Assembly (NCBI GenBank): GCA_035542775.1
Contig: DATKKX010000368.1
Span: forward strand, 1-13,244
Origin: DATKKX01 sp035542775
Lineage (GTDB): Bacteria; Planctomycetota; Phycisphaerae; UBA1845; UTPLA1
DNA length: 13,244 bases
Direction of reading: 5' to 3'
Shown one piece after another: positions 6,725 through 13,244 of this stretch (its first letter is position 1; each line of letters begins with the position of its first letter). The notes under the pieces were generated by a model. The model was not told the origin of the DNA and did not search any database. It saw only the letters and a list, made by a program, of their open reading frames with translations. A program made the translations under genes and the position numbers.

Positions 6725-8905
6725 ATGGAAAAAACTTCCGCAAGGAACATCTATCGCGTGGATCGAGATCGTTGTGCCGACCTGCGGACCGGCCGTCACC
6801 TCGAATGGCTGGTCACCAACGGCCGGGGCGGATTTGCGATGGGTACGGTGGCCCAGGTTCTGACCCGCCGCTATCACGGTCTGCTGGTGGCGGCAATCGA
6901 GCCGCCGGTCGAGCGGTTCGTCCTGCTTGCCAAATTGGATGCGACCGCCATCGTCAACGGCCGCACTTATGAGCTGGCCACCAACCAATACCCGGATGTC
7001 CTCCAGCCCGAAGGTTACAAGCTGCTGGAGTCGTTTACCGCCCGTCCCCATCCAACGTGGAGGTGGCGCGCCGGCAACGCGGTCATCGAGCAGACTCTGT
7101 GCATGGTGGAAGGCGAGGACACCACGGTGGTGCGTTTCCGGCTGCTCGAGGGCGATGCTCCTGTGACGCTGAACGTGCGGCCGTTCTGCACCAGCCGGCA
7201 TTTTCACCTGTTGGCCCATCGGCCCGATCTGAACGACCCGCAGGTAGACGCTCCCGGCGACAAGCTCGTGTTCCGCTGGCAGGGAGGCCATCCCACGTGG
7301 CAGCTCTCGCACAACGGCACCTTCCATCGCCAGCACGATTGGTACTATCGCTTTTTCCTCAGCACGGAAAACGAGCGCGGCTACGATTACTCGCAGGACC
7401 TCTTCGTGCCGGGGATCGTCACCGCCACACTGAAGCCGGGCGACATCACCGGGCTGGTATTCACCGCCTCCACGCAGGACCGATCGTGGAAGACCTGGCG
7501 GGAAGCCTTCGCCCGCGCCGCGGCGTCCGACGAGCTCACGACCGATGTTCCTCCTGTCGACGACTCCATGATGCCCCCCCTGCTTCGCGCGGTGCGGGAT
7601 TTTCTGGTCGTGCGGGACCATGATTTCAAGACAGTCATCGCGGGCTATCCGTGGTTCGGTGACTGGGGACGAGATACGTTTATCTCGCTGCCCGGGCTGT
7701 GTCTCGTGCCGCGACGGCTTGACGACGCCCGGCGGATCATCCAGGCCTTCGCCAAGCACGTCAGCCAGGGCATGATTCCGAACCGCTTCCCCGATTTCGG
7801 CGAAGCCCCCGCCTACAACACGATCGATGCCTCCCTCTGGTACATCAATGCGATCGATCGCTACCTCGCCTACAGCGGCGACTGGGCGTTCATCGCTGAC
7901 AAGATGTTCCCCGTTGTCGCCGAGATCATTGCCGCGTACGAGAGCGGAACGCGGCATCGCATCCGCCTGTGCAACGATGGTCTCATTGCCGGCGGCGAAC
8001 CGGGGCTGGCCCTGACGTGGATGGACGCGAAGCTGCACCCCGATCGGGCCATCACGCCGCGGATCGGCAAGCCGGTCGAGATCAACGCTCTGTGGTACAA
8101 CGCTCTGCAGGTCGCCGCCTCATTCGCCGACCGGTTGGGCGACACGCGCCGGGCAAACCACTGGCGGAACCTCGCCGCCCGCACCAAGACGACATTCAAC
8201 AAACGCTTCTGGAACGAGGCAGCCAAGTGCCTCTATGACGTGGTCGATGCCAATGATCAGCCGGGCGTGGATGATCCAGCCATCAGACCCAATCAGCTAT
8301 TCGCGATCAGCCTCGCCTACCCGGTGCTGGATGAGTCGCGGTGGCGACCGGTCGTGGACGTTTGCGAGCGCGACCTGTGGACGCCGATAGGCTTGCGGAC
8401 CCTTTCTCCGCGAGACCCGGCGTATCGCGGCCGCTACGGCGGAGATCTGGTCAGCCGCGATGAAGCCTACCATCAGGGCACGGTCTGGCCGTGGCTCCTG
8501 GGCCCGTTTGTCTCCTCCTACGTCAAGGCTCATGGCGGCATCGAGACGACACCGCCCGCCATCCGCCGTTCGTCGTTTACCGGCAACCCAGCGATCCCGG
8601 TCAAGGAACTCCTGCCCGGACCGACCGACTATGCGGAGCTGCCGCCCGTTCGCAAGATCGCCCGGCAGTTCCTGGATGGTCTGGCCTCGCATCTCAGCGA
8701 AGACGGCATCGGCAGCATTTGTGAAGTCGCCGACGGTGACCCGCCGCACACGCCCGGAGGCTGCCCCTGGCAGGCCTGGAGCGTAGCCGAGCCGCTTCGG
8801 GCGTTGTACGAGGACATTTACCGGTTGCCGACGGTGAGCGCCCCGCCTCCGGTGACAGAAGAGCGGAAGGCAGCGGGTACAGCCGGCCGGGGCCGGCGGC
8901 GATAG
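6725..8905 (+). CDS. Glycogen debranching enzyme (amylo-alpha-1,6-glucosidase type, GH133-like)
   Basis: Predicted cytoplasmic enzyme of 726 residues that hydrolyses alpha-1,6 branch points of glycogen or similar polyglucans. No signal peptide. Residues about 20-270 match the beta-rich N-terminal domain of bacterial/archaeal debranching enzymes: EWLVTNGRGGFAMGT at 27-41, TRRYHGLLVAA at 47-57, then the usual ARPHPTWRWR and VRPFCTSR blocks. Residues about 285-700 form the alpha/alpha-barrel catalytic domain: YPWFGDWGRDTFISLPGL at 308-325, TWMDA at 431-435 (D434 a candidate catalytic acid), RPNQLFAISL at 521-530, and YHQGTVWPWLLGPF at 582-595. The last 25 residues are a disordered basic tail ending GRGRRR. 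It is the glucosidase half only; the transferase part of eukaryotic debranching enzymes is absent, as usual in this bacterial type. AAGGAG at 6711-6716 lies 8 bases before the ATG, an ideal ribosome-binding site. No other glycogen gene is in the window. Confidence 0.94.
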   Translation: MEKTSARNIYRVDRDRCADLRTGRHLEWLVTNGRGGFAMGTVAQVLTRRYHGLLVAAIEPPVERFVLLAKLDATAIVNGRTYELATNQYPDVLQPEGYKLLESFTARPHPTWRWRAGNAVIEQTLCMVEGEDTTVVRFRLLEGDAPVTLNVRPFCTSRHFHLLAHRPDLNDPQVDAPGDKLVFRWQGGHPTWQLSHNGTFHRQHDWYYRFFLSTENERGYDYSQDLFVPGIVTATLKPGDITGLVFTASTQDRSWKTWREAFARAAASDELTTDVPPVDDSMMPPLLRAVRDFLVVRDHDFKTVIAGYPWFGDWGRDTFISLPGLCLVPRRLDDARRIIQAFAKHVSQGMIPNRFPDFGEAPAYNTIDASLWYINAIDRYLAYSGDWAFIADKMFPVVAEIIAAYESGTRHRIRLCNDGLIAGGEPGLALTWMDAKLHPDRAITPRIGKPVEINALWYNALQVAASFADRLGDTRRANHWRNLAARTKTTFNKRFWNEAAKCLYDVVDANDQPGVDDPAIRPNQLFAISLAYPVLDESRWRPVVDVCERDLWTPIGLRTLSPRDPAYRGRYGGDLVSRDEAYHQGTVWPWLLGPFVSSYVKAHGGIETTPPAIRRSSFTGNPAIPVKELLPGPTDYAELPPVRKIARQFLDGLASHLSEDGIGSICEVADGDPPHTPGGCPWQAWSVAEPLRALYEDIYRLPTVSAPPPVTEERKAAGTAGRGRRR
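8882..8897. terminator. GC-only palindrome at the convergent gene junction
   Basis: GCCGGCC (8882-8888) and GGCCGGC (8891-8897) are inverted copies two bases apart; a realistic hairpin would be six pairs with a CGGG loop. It lies within the last codons of the debranching enzyme, just before the 32-base gap to the oppositely oriented DUF4139 gene, where a two-way transcription stop would be useful. There is no T tract, and GC-rich palindromes arise easily by chance in such DNA. Confidence 0.25.
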
Positions 8906-8937
8906 GCTGAACGCCGCGAAATCAGGACCTCGCGCCA

Positions 8938-10494
8938 TCACCACGTGTACTTCACGGTGTAGGTCACGGTCTTTTCGCCATTGGCCGGTACCTCGACCTC
9001 AAAGTGGATGGTGCGCGCATCCACCTTCTCATACGGATCGCTCGACTTGGTGATTTCCCAGGTGGTCCAGCGGAAGAGGTTCTCCTTGATGATGACCTTC
9101 TGCGGCTGATCCTTGTGGTTGCGGATCTGGATGCGGTAGCTGTCGGTCATCGTCCGGCGGCTGGTGTCGGCGTTGAAGTCGGTCTGCGTCCGCTCGCCGA
9201 CGACGTCGAAGGCCTGCCCCAGCTTGATCAGCACCTTCTCGTCCTTGGCGGTGTGGTCGATGAGATCCTCACCGACGAACTCGAGCGTGCCGTCGGCCTC
9301 GTCGGTCTTATAGACGCGGACCTTGCCCTTGGGCAGCGGCATGCCCAGGTTGTTCTCCTTGGCGTTCTTGAAGCGGACGTACACATCGACCTTGGGATTG
9401 GACTGGTTGCCGATGTTACGGTCCTGCTGCGGTTCGGCGACAAAGCGCCAGCTCGCGGCCTGCGGCAGGCCGTAATAGACCATCACCTTCTCGACGTTCA
9501 CGTCGTGGGCGGTTGGGAAGAGCGTGATCTGCTGGGTGGTGTTGGCGAGGATGTCGGTTCGCCGCGGCAGCGTGTACAGGTGGTACTCGAAGAAGGCCTT
9601 CTCTTCGAAGCCAGCCTCTTCTGCCATCGCCCGGCCTTTGGCAGCCAGCTGCATGGGAGGATATGGCCGTTGCTGCGGCTGGATTCTCTGCACGTCGCCC
9701 GCGATCAGTTTTAATTTCGCATTCTGGTAGCCGGCGCCGGTCAAGTTCATCAACGTCACCCAGGCGCCGAGGTCGGCCTTGGTGTCTGCCTGGTTGAGGA
9801 TCAGGTTGTAGTCCGACCGCCAGGTGATTCCGTTGGTCTGGTAGGTCGTGCGGATCTGATGCTCTCCGGCCTCCCCGGCGCTGATCTTCCAGATCAGCGT
9901 CGGCCGGGTGATAAGGCCGCCGGGCAGATCGCCGAGCTGCACTTGATTCTGTCCGATCAGAACACGCACGCCGCCTTCCGCCTGCAGAACGAGCTGACCC
10001 TGCGTTGCGGAGAGGAGTTTGCCGCTGACCGTCTCGGCATCCTTGCCGCGCGGCACGACCACGCTGATCTGCCGGTCCAGATACTTTTCCATGAGTTTTT
10101 CGGGGCTGACCAGATCGAACTGGAAATTCTGCTCCAGCACCGTCGTGCTCTCCGGCTTGGTCAGATCGACGAAGCTGACCGTAGTGGGATCGATGAACTG
10201 GGCGACATCGGTGAAGCGCAGGTCGTTGGTGCCCGCGTCGAGCTTGACCTTGCGGATCTCCTTGATCACGCCGAAGCCCGGCACCTGCCAGGCGAAATCG
10301 GGCGAGTAGCCCTGGCGTTGCTGGGCGATGAACTTCTGGGGGTCAAAGGACGCGGGGTCGGCAGTCGAATAGACGGTGACCGCGGGGCCCTCATCCGCTT
10401 CAGGAGCGCCAAAGGCGGCACCCGCCGCAAGCGTAAGTACCGTGAACGTGGCAACGACGACGGAAGCGAACGCGAACGATCGATCAGTCCTCAT
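8938..10494 (-). CDS. Secreted DUF4139 domain protein, function unknown
   Basis: Exported protein of 518 residues. Residues 1-29 are a signal peptide (hydrophobic AFASVVVATFTVLTLAAG, cleavage near AFGA). The rest matches the DUF4139 family I recognise from its pattern: GFGVIKEIRKVKL at 73-85, DVAQFIDPTTVSFVDL at 96-111, VLEQNFQFDLVSPEKLMEKYL at 119-139, IWKISAGEAGEHQIRTTYQT near 201-220, ITWRSDYNLIL at 223-233, then YHLYTLPRRTDI and a beta-rich end with paired strands (KVIIKENLFRWTTWEI; GEKTVTYTVKYTW). Proteins of this family are mostly beta-sandwich and secreted, with no agreed biochemical role. The N-terminal DUF4140 domain found in many relatives is missing. Start at 10494 chosen because AAGGAG (plus-strand 10502-10507) lies 7 bases upstream and the signal peptide begins there; the longer frame to 10677 adds 61 unconvincing residues. 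It converges with the debranching enzyme and diverges from the RNA-ligase operon, so it is probably a single-gene unit. Confidence 0.85.
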   Translation of the reverse strand: MRTDRSFAFASVVVATFTVLTLAAGAAFGAPEADEGPAVTVYSTADPASFDPQKFIAQQRQGYSPDFAWQVPGFGVIKEIRKVKLDAGTNDLRFTDVAQFIDPTTVSFVDLTKPESTTVLEQNFQFDLVSPEKLMEKYLDRQISVVVPRGKDAETVSGKLLSATQGQLVLQAEGGVRVLIGQNQVQLGDLPGGLITRPTLIWKISAGEAGEHQIRTTYQTNGITWRSDYNLILNQADTKADLGAWVTLMNLTGAGYQNAKLKLIAGDVQRIQPQQRPYPPMQLAAKGRAMAEEAGFEEKAFFEYHLYTLPRRTDILANTTQQITLFPTAHDVNVEKVMVYYGLPQAASWRFVAEPQQDRNIGNQSNPKVDVYVRFKNAKENNLGMPLPKGKVRVYKTDEADGTLEFVGEDLIDHTAKDEKVLIKLGQAFDVVGERTQTDFNADTSRRTMTDSYRIQIRNHKDQPQKVIIKENLFRWTTWEITKSSDPYEKVDARTIHFEVEVPANGEKTVTYTVKYTW

Positions 10495-10590
10495 GATCAG
10501 GCTCCTTTGAGTTCTTTCGTTGTCAAAACGATGGCCCAAGGCAATCCGCCCGGCGAACGATGCTGAGGCACCAGCCGGTGGTCGGTGCGG

Positions 10591-10599
10591 ATCATACCA
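10591..10599 (-). promoter_or_regulatory. Candidate extended -10 promoter for the DUF4139 gene
   Basis: On the minus strand this reads TGGTATGAT: a TATGAT -10 box, one mismatch from consensus, preceded by the TGn of an extended -10. Extended -10 promoters need little -35 sequence, which suits the poor -35 here. It would give a leader of roughly 90 bases to the start at 10494. Confidence 0.4.
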
Positions 10600-10688
10600 T
10601 ACTCTCCTTTTGACGCACGGGTCGGCATCGGGTTCCGTCAGTCGCCGGCATTTGGCCGTTTCCGCCCGGCAATCCATGAGTTAGGATC

Positions 10689-10704
10689 ATCCCGGAATCC
10701 CGGA
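10689..10704. repeat. Tandem 8-bp direct repeat, possible operator
   Basis: ATCCCGGA occurs twice head to tail (10689-10696 and 10697-10704). A one-base-shorter variant, ATCCGGA, follows at 10712-10718. The repeat sits in the divergent intergenic region, four bases before the sigma-54-like element and about 85 bases before the DUF434 start. Spacing and position are operator-like, but no regulator gene is visible. Confidence 0.4.
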
Positions 10705-10707
10705 CAG

Positions 10708-10723
10708 CGGCATCCGGATTGCG
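10708..10723 (+). promoter_or_regulatory. Candidate sigma-54 (-24/-12) promoter of the DUF434-archease-rtcB operon
   Basis: The sequence CGGCATCCGGATTGCG keeps the invariant GG and GC ten bases apart, with CA after the GG and TT before the GC. Eight of about twelve defined positions of the consensus TGGCACG-N4-TTGCW agree. Transcription would start near 10733, leaving a leader of about 55 bases before 10788. In enterobacteria rtcBA is known to be transcribed by sigma-54 with the activator RtcR, which makes the position meaningful. GG-N10-GC is common by chance in GC-rich DNA, so this is tentative. Confidence 0.33.
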
Positions 10724-10768
10724 GCAAGAACCGGCCTGGGCCACTGTTCCCGCTGACTGCCGACCGCT

Positions 10769-10785
10769 GAAAGCTGAGAGCTTTC
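10769..10785 (+). promoter_or_regulatory. Perfect 7-bp hairpin over the ribosome-binding region of the DUF434 gene
   Basis: GAAAGCT (10769-10775) and AGCTTTC (10779-10785) are perfectly complementary around the loop GAG, ending two bases before the start codon. The only Shine-Dalgarno-like bases, GAGAG at 10776-10780, lie in the loop and the first stem bases. Folding would therefore hide part of the ribosome-binding site, as in translation-controlled leaders. Confidence 0.45.
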
Positions 10786-10787
10786 TC

Positions 10788-11504
10788 ATGCCCGATAAGC
10801 GCAAACATCGCGGTGCCCATCCCGAGGACGAGCGGTTCTTCGCCGCCGACCAATGCGACGCGCTGCGACGCGCCGTGGAGGAATATTCCTGGCTGCTGAC
10901 GCGGGAGTACGCCGAGGATTCCGCCCTGGCGCTGGTCGGCAACCGCTACAGCCTGACCGAGCGGCAACGACTGGCAGTGCGACGGGCATCCTGCTCCGAT
11001 CAATCGCTCCGCCGCCGGACGGAGACGATGGTGCCGCTGTCGGAGGGTACCAGGCGCCCGCTTGGCATCGACGGATACAACCTGCTCATCACTGTCGAGA
11101 GTGCTTTGTCGGGCGGGCCGATTTTCGCGGGGCGCGACGGGTCTTACCGCGATCTGGCCAGCATCCACGGGACGTATCGCAAAGTGAACGAAACGCAGCC
11201 GGCGATCACGATGATCGCCGATCATCTCAGCAGCGCGGAAATCCTCGCGGTGGATTGGTATCTCGACCGGCCGGTCTCGAACAGTGCCCGGCTGAAGGTG
11301 CTGATGGCGGAAGTAGTCGAGCACAGCCGCCTCCGCTGGAATATCGAGTTGGCCGACAATCCTGACGCGGTTCTGGCGGCGTATGACGGCGTCGTCGCCA
11401 CGAGCGACTCATGGATCCTCGATCGCTGCGCGGCCTGGGTGAACCTCGCGAGGGACATCATCGACGCTCATGTGCCCGACGCGTGGAAAATCACACTGAG
11501 ATGA
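10788..11504 (+). CDS. DUF434/DUF5616 protein, possible PIN/NYN-like nuclease; first gene of the RNA-ligase operon
   Basis: Protein of 238 residues with no signal peptide, probably cytoplasmic. Residues about 5-75 match DUF434 (HRGAHPEDERFF at 7-18, WLLTREYAEDSALALVGNRY at 35-54, LTERQRLAVRRASCSDQ at 56-72), a small helical, basic domain. Residues about 90-230 match the companion domain (DUF5616): GIDGYNLLIT at 93-102, GRDGSYRDLASIHGTYRKV at 115-133, DWYLDRPVSNSARLK at 156-170 and VVATSDSWILD at 202-212. D95, N98, D160 and D207 end predicted beta strands in the order seen in PIN/NYN RNases, so a metal-dependent nuclease-like fold is my inference. Family recognition is secure, the activity is not. 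Archease and RtcB follow closely on the same strand, which points to RNA repair or processing. The start at 10788 follows GAGAG at 7 bases and matches where the family homology begins; an extension to 10719 looks non-coding. Confidence 0.85.
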   Translation: MPDKRKHRGAHPEDERFFAADQCDALRRAVEEYSWLLTREYAEDSALALVGNRYSLTERQRLAVRRASCSDQSLRRRTETMVPLSEGTRRPLGIDGYNLLITVESALSGGPIFAGRDGSYRDLASIHGTYRKVNETQPAITMIADHLSSAEILAVDWYLDRPVSNSARLKVLMAEVVEHSRLRWNIELADNPDAVLAAYDGVVATSDSWILDRCAAWVNLARDIIDAHVPDAWKITLR

Positions 11505-11536
11505 CCACGCTTGCCTCCCCCGGAAATGATGACTAA
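11501..11536 (+). other. Eleven-codon mini-ORF bridging DUF434 stop and archease start
   Basis: An ATG at 11501 overlaps the DUF434 stop codon as ATGA. It opens an 11-codon frame (MTTLASPGNDD) ending at TAA 11534-11536, just after the two possible archease start codons at 11526 and 11529. Terminating ribosomes could be handed from DUF434 to archease this way. It is very short and may be chance. Confidence 0.15.
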
Positions 11537-11972
11537 AACACAACGCGTGAAGCCGTCATACGAATTGTTCGACCATACCGCCGACATGGGTATCCGCGTG
11601 ACTGCCCCGACGATGGCGGAACTGGTCCGGCCGGCCAGTGAAGGACTCTACGCCGTCATCGGGCAGTTGGCGCCCGATGCCGCGGAGCCAGCGCGGCCTG
11701 TCAACTGGCGACTGACAGGGGCCGAGCCGGCGGTGCTTCTGCGGGATTATCTGGCCGAGCTCCTCATGCTCTTCGAACGCGACCATCGGATCGTGAGGGA
11801 ACCGGTCGTCGCGGAGTTCGCTCCGGATCGCCTTGCGGTCGAGGCCCAGGCATTCAAATTGGACCAGGTGCGTTCGGTTTACCAGCATGAGGTGAAGGCG
11901 GTCACCTATCATGCCCTGGAGATCGCCGTCATCCCCGGCGGCTATCGGGCGACGATTATTGTGGATATCTGA
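11526..11972 (+). CDS. Archease, activator of the RNA ligase RtcB
   Basis: Small protein of 148 residues, the expected archease size. Archease is known to speed guanylylation of RtcB and to let it turn over repeatedly. Family marks: YELFDHTADMGIRV at 12-25 (with D16 and D20), LLRDYLAELLMLFE around 76-89, KAVTYHALEI at 124-133 and the closing D147-I148, where conserved acidic residues at both ends of the chain bind the metal. It lies 21 bases after the DUF434 stop and 2 bases before the rtcB ATG, so all three are probably cotranscribed and translationally coupled. The start is uncertain: ATG 11526 and ATG 11529 are adjacent, GGAA at 11522 fits the second better, and TTG 11511 is a third option. 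None changes the domain. Identification is strong because the next gene is rtcB itself. Confidence 0.92.
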   Translation: MMTKTQRVKPSYELFDHTADMGIRVTAPTMAELVRPASEGLYAVIGQLAPDAAEPARPVNWRLTGAEPAVLLRDYLAELLMLFERDHRIVREPVVAEFAPDRLAVEAQAFKLDQVRSVYQHEVKAVTYHALEIAVIPGGYRATIIVDI

Positions 11973-11974
11973 CC

Positions 11975-13244
11975 ATGGGCGACGAATACACAGGACCGTT
12001 GGAGCGGGTCGACGCCTACCGCTGGCGGATCCCGAAGTCGTACAAGCCCGGCATGCGCGTGGACGGCATCATCTACGCCGACGACCGCTTGATCGAGCAC
12101 ATCAAGAGCGACAAATCGCCGGAGCAGGTGGCCAACGTGGCCACGCTCCCGGGCATCGTCACCGCGTCGCTGGCCATGCCGGATATTCACTGGGGCTACG
12201 GCTTCTGCATCGGCGGCGTGGCGGCGACAGACCCGGAGCAAGGCGGCGTGATCAGCCCCGGCGGCGTGGGATACGACATCAACTGCGGCGTGCGGCTGAT
12301 TCGTACCAATATCACCTTGAAAGAGGCCCAGCCGCTGATGGAGAAGCTGGTTGATCGGCTCTTCGCGAACGTCCCCTGCGGCGTGGGCAAGGGCGGACGG
12401 ATCAAGTTCAAGCGGGCCGAATTGATGAAGCTGATGGAAGAGGGCGTTCCATACGTCCTCAAACGCGGGCTCGGCTGGGACTCCGACCTTGCCGCGACAG
12501 AGGCCAATGGGTGCATCAAGAACGCCCGACCGGACTATGTCACCGATCATGCCTATGAGCGCGGCAACGACCAGTGCGGCACGCTGGGCAGCGGCAACCA
12601 CTTCATGGAGGTGCAGGTCATCGATCACGTGGATGACGCCTCGACAGCCGCGGCGCTCGGTCTGCACGAAGGCAACATCACCGTCATGATCCATTCCGGC
12701 TCGCGCGGGCTGGGCTACCAGGTTTGCGAGGATGCCCTGAAGGAGCTTCGCGGCGTGCCGGAGAAGTACGGCATTTCGCTGCCGGACAAGCAGCTTGTCT
12801 GCGCGCCGGTGCGTTCGCCCGAGGGCGAGCGTTACCTCGGGGCCATGCGGGCGGCGGCGAATTTCGCATGGTGCAATCGGCAGATCATGACGCACCTGGC
12901 GCGGGAGACGCTCGCCGAGGTCTTCGACCGCCCCGCCGAGCAACTGGGTATGCACCTGGTCTACGACGTGGCCCACAATATCGCCAAGATGGAGCCATAC
13001 GAGGTGGATGGCGAGCGGCGAATGCTGTGCGTACATCGCAAGGGCGCCACGCGGGCATTCCCGCCGGGTCACCCGGAACTGCCCCAGCAGTACCAGGCTG
13101 TCGGCCAGCCCGTGCTGGTGCCCGGCGACATGGGCCGGTTCAGCTACGTTCTCGTCGGCCGACCGGAGGCGATGGAGCAGACGTTTGGCAGTTGCTGTCA
13201 CGGCGCCGGCCGTCAGATGTCGCGCGGCGCCGCGATCCGCGCCA
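11975..13244 (+). CDS. rtcB: RNA-splicing ligase RtcB (3' end cut by window edge)
   Basis: GTP-dependent RNA ligase that joins 2',3'-cyclic phosphate or 3'-phosphate ends to 5'-OH ends, used in tRNA splicing and RNA repair. The open frame gives 423 residues and runs off the window; family members are about 480, so some 55-60 residues are missing. The start (MGDEYTGPLERVDAYRWRIP) is the typical bacterial RtcB beginning. Active-site residues are all present: D101 and C104 in GYDINCGVRL, N208 and H209 in LGSGNHFMEV, H240 in HSGSRGLG, H334 in YDVAHNIAK, and H409 in CCHGAGRQMSR as the histidine that carries GMP. Their spacing matches Pyrococcus horikoshii RtcB (D95, C98, H203, H234, H329, H404) with offsets of only 5-6. 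HRKGATRAFPPG at 354-365 is the conserved GTP-site segment. ATG lies 2 bases after the archease stop with a weak GGA about 9 bases upstream, so coupling to archease translation is likely. No intein is seen. Confidence 0.97.
   Translation, partial: MGDEYTGPLERVDAYRWRIPKSYKPGMRVDGIIYADDRLIEHIKSDKSPEQVANVATLPGIVTASLAMPDIHWGYGFCIGGVAATDPEQGGVISPGGVGYDINCGVRLIRTNITLKEAQPLMEKLVDRLFANVPCGVGKGGRIKFKRAELMKLMEEGVPYVLKRGLGWDSDLAATEANGCIKNARPDYVTDHAYERGNDQCGTLGSGNHFMEVQVIDHVDDASTAAALGLHEGNITVMIHSGSRGLGYQVCEDALKELRGVPEKYGISLPDKQLVCAPVRSPEGERYLGAMRAAANFAWCNRQIMTHLARETLAEVFDRPAEQLGMHLVYDVAHNIAKMEPYEVDGERRMLCVHRKGATRAFPPGHPELPQQYQAVGQPVLVPGDMGRFSYVLVGRPEAMEQTFGSCCHGAGRQMSRGAAIRA

Noticed and set aside
6197..8038. 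A 613-codon minus-strand frame across the zinc-ribbon and debranching-enzyme genes
   Set aside because: It spans two well-supported plus-strand genes and their gap, lacks a ribosome-binding site and shows no recognisable domain.
10610..10687. Sigma-70 promoter for the DUF434 operon from TTGACG (10610) or TAGGAT (10682)
   Set aside because: TTGACG has no -10 box at 16-18 bases, and TAGGAT has only TTTCCG as its -35; neither pair is convincing next to the sigma-54-like element.
11942..13201. A 419-codon open frame on the minus strand opposite rtcB
   Set aside because: It lies wholly opposite a certain rtcB frame with all catalytic residues; its His/Val/Arg-rich translation has no motif and reflects GC-rich third-position bias.
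1..13244. Defence island, phage or mobile element
   Set aside because: No integrase, transposase, terminal inverted repeats, CRISPR repeats, restriction or toxin-antitoxin genes are visible; gene content and base composition are even across the window.

Overview
The window looks like a piece of a bacterial chromosome from the Planctomycetota, most likely a Phycisphaerae-type lineage. This rests on content and not on a search. The DNA is GC-rich. A secreted enzyme carries a C-terminal type I dockerin of the form common in planctomycetes (GDMNQDG...VDGRDI). A triple zinc-ribbon protein ends in a DUF4190-like membrane pair. Large secreted proteins of unknown function are present. I see no tRNA, rRNA, CRISPR array, insertion sequence, integrase or phage gene. 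Genes sit on both strands, and the only convincing operon is the last one.

Layout. (1) 159-2111 (+): a secreted M1-family zinc aminopeptidase with a C-terminal dockerin. (2) 2459-3802 (+): a lipoprotein multiheme cytochrome c with seven probable heme sites. (3) 3974-5578 (-): a secreted alpha/beta-hydrolase of the esterase D / enterochelin-esterase type with an N-terminal beta-rich region. (4) 5829-6605 (+), divergent from it: a membrane protein with three zinc ribbons. (5) 6725-8905 (+): a glycogen debranching enzyme (amylo-alpha-1,6-glucosidase type, GH133-like). (6) 8938-10494 (-), convergent with it: a secreted DUF4139 protein. (7) 10788 to the window end (+): a tight three-gene operon of a DUF434/DUF5616 protein, archease, and the RNA ligase RtcB. 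RtcB is cut by the window edge but already includes every metal ligand and the guanylylated histidine.

The last operon is the most interesting part. RtcB joins 2',3'-cyclic phosphate (or 3'-phosphate) RNA ends to 5'-OH ends, and archease activates it. The first gene has an arrangement of Asp/Asn residues (IDGYN, WYLDRP, ATSDSWILD) that reads like a PIN/NYN-type ribonuclease fold. If so, the operon would encode an RNA-processing or RNA-repair set: a nuclease or end-handling protein, a ligase activator and a ligase. Upstream of it lie a sigma-54-like -24/-12 element, a tandem 8-bp repeat, and a perfect 7-bp hairpin over the ribosome-binding region. This arrangement recalls the sigma-54/RtcR control of enterobacterial rtc operons, although no regulator gene is visible here.

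The other genes appear to be independent units: extracellular protein degradation, envelope electron transfer, ester hydrolysis and polyglucan breakdown. Most long antisense reading frames in the window are GC-rich shadows of these genes.
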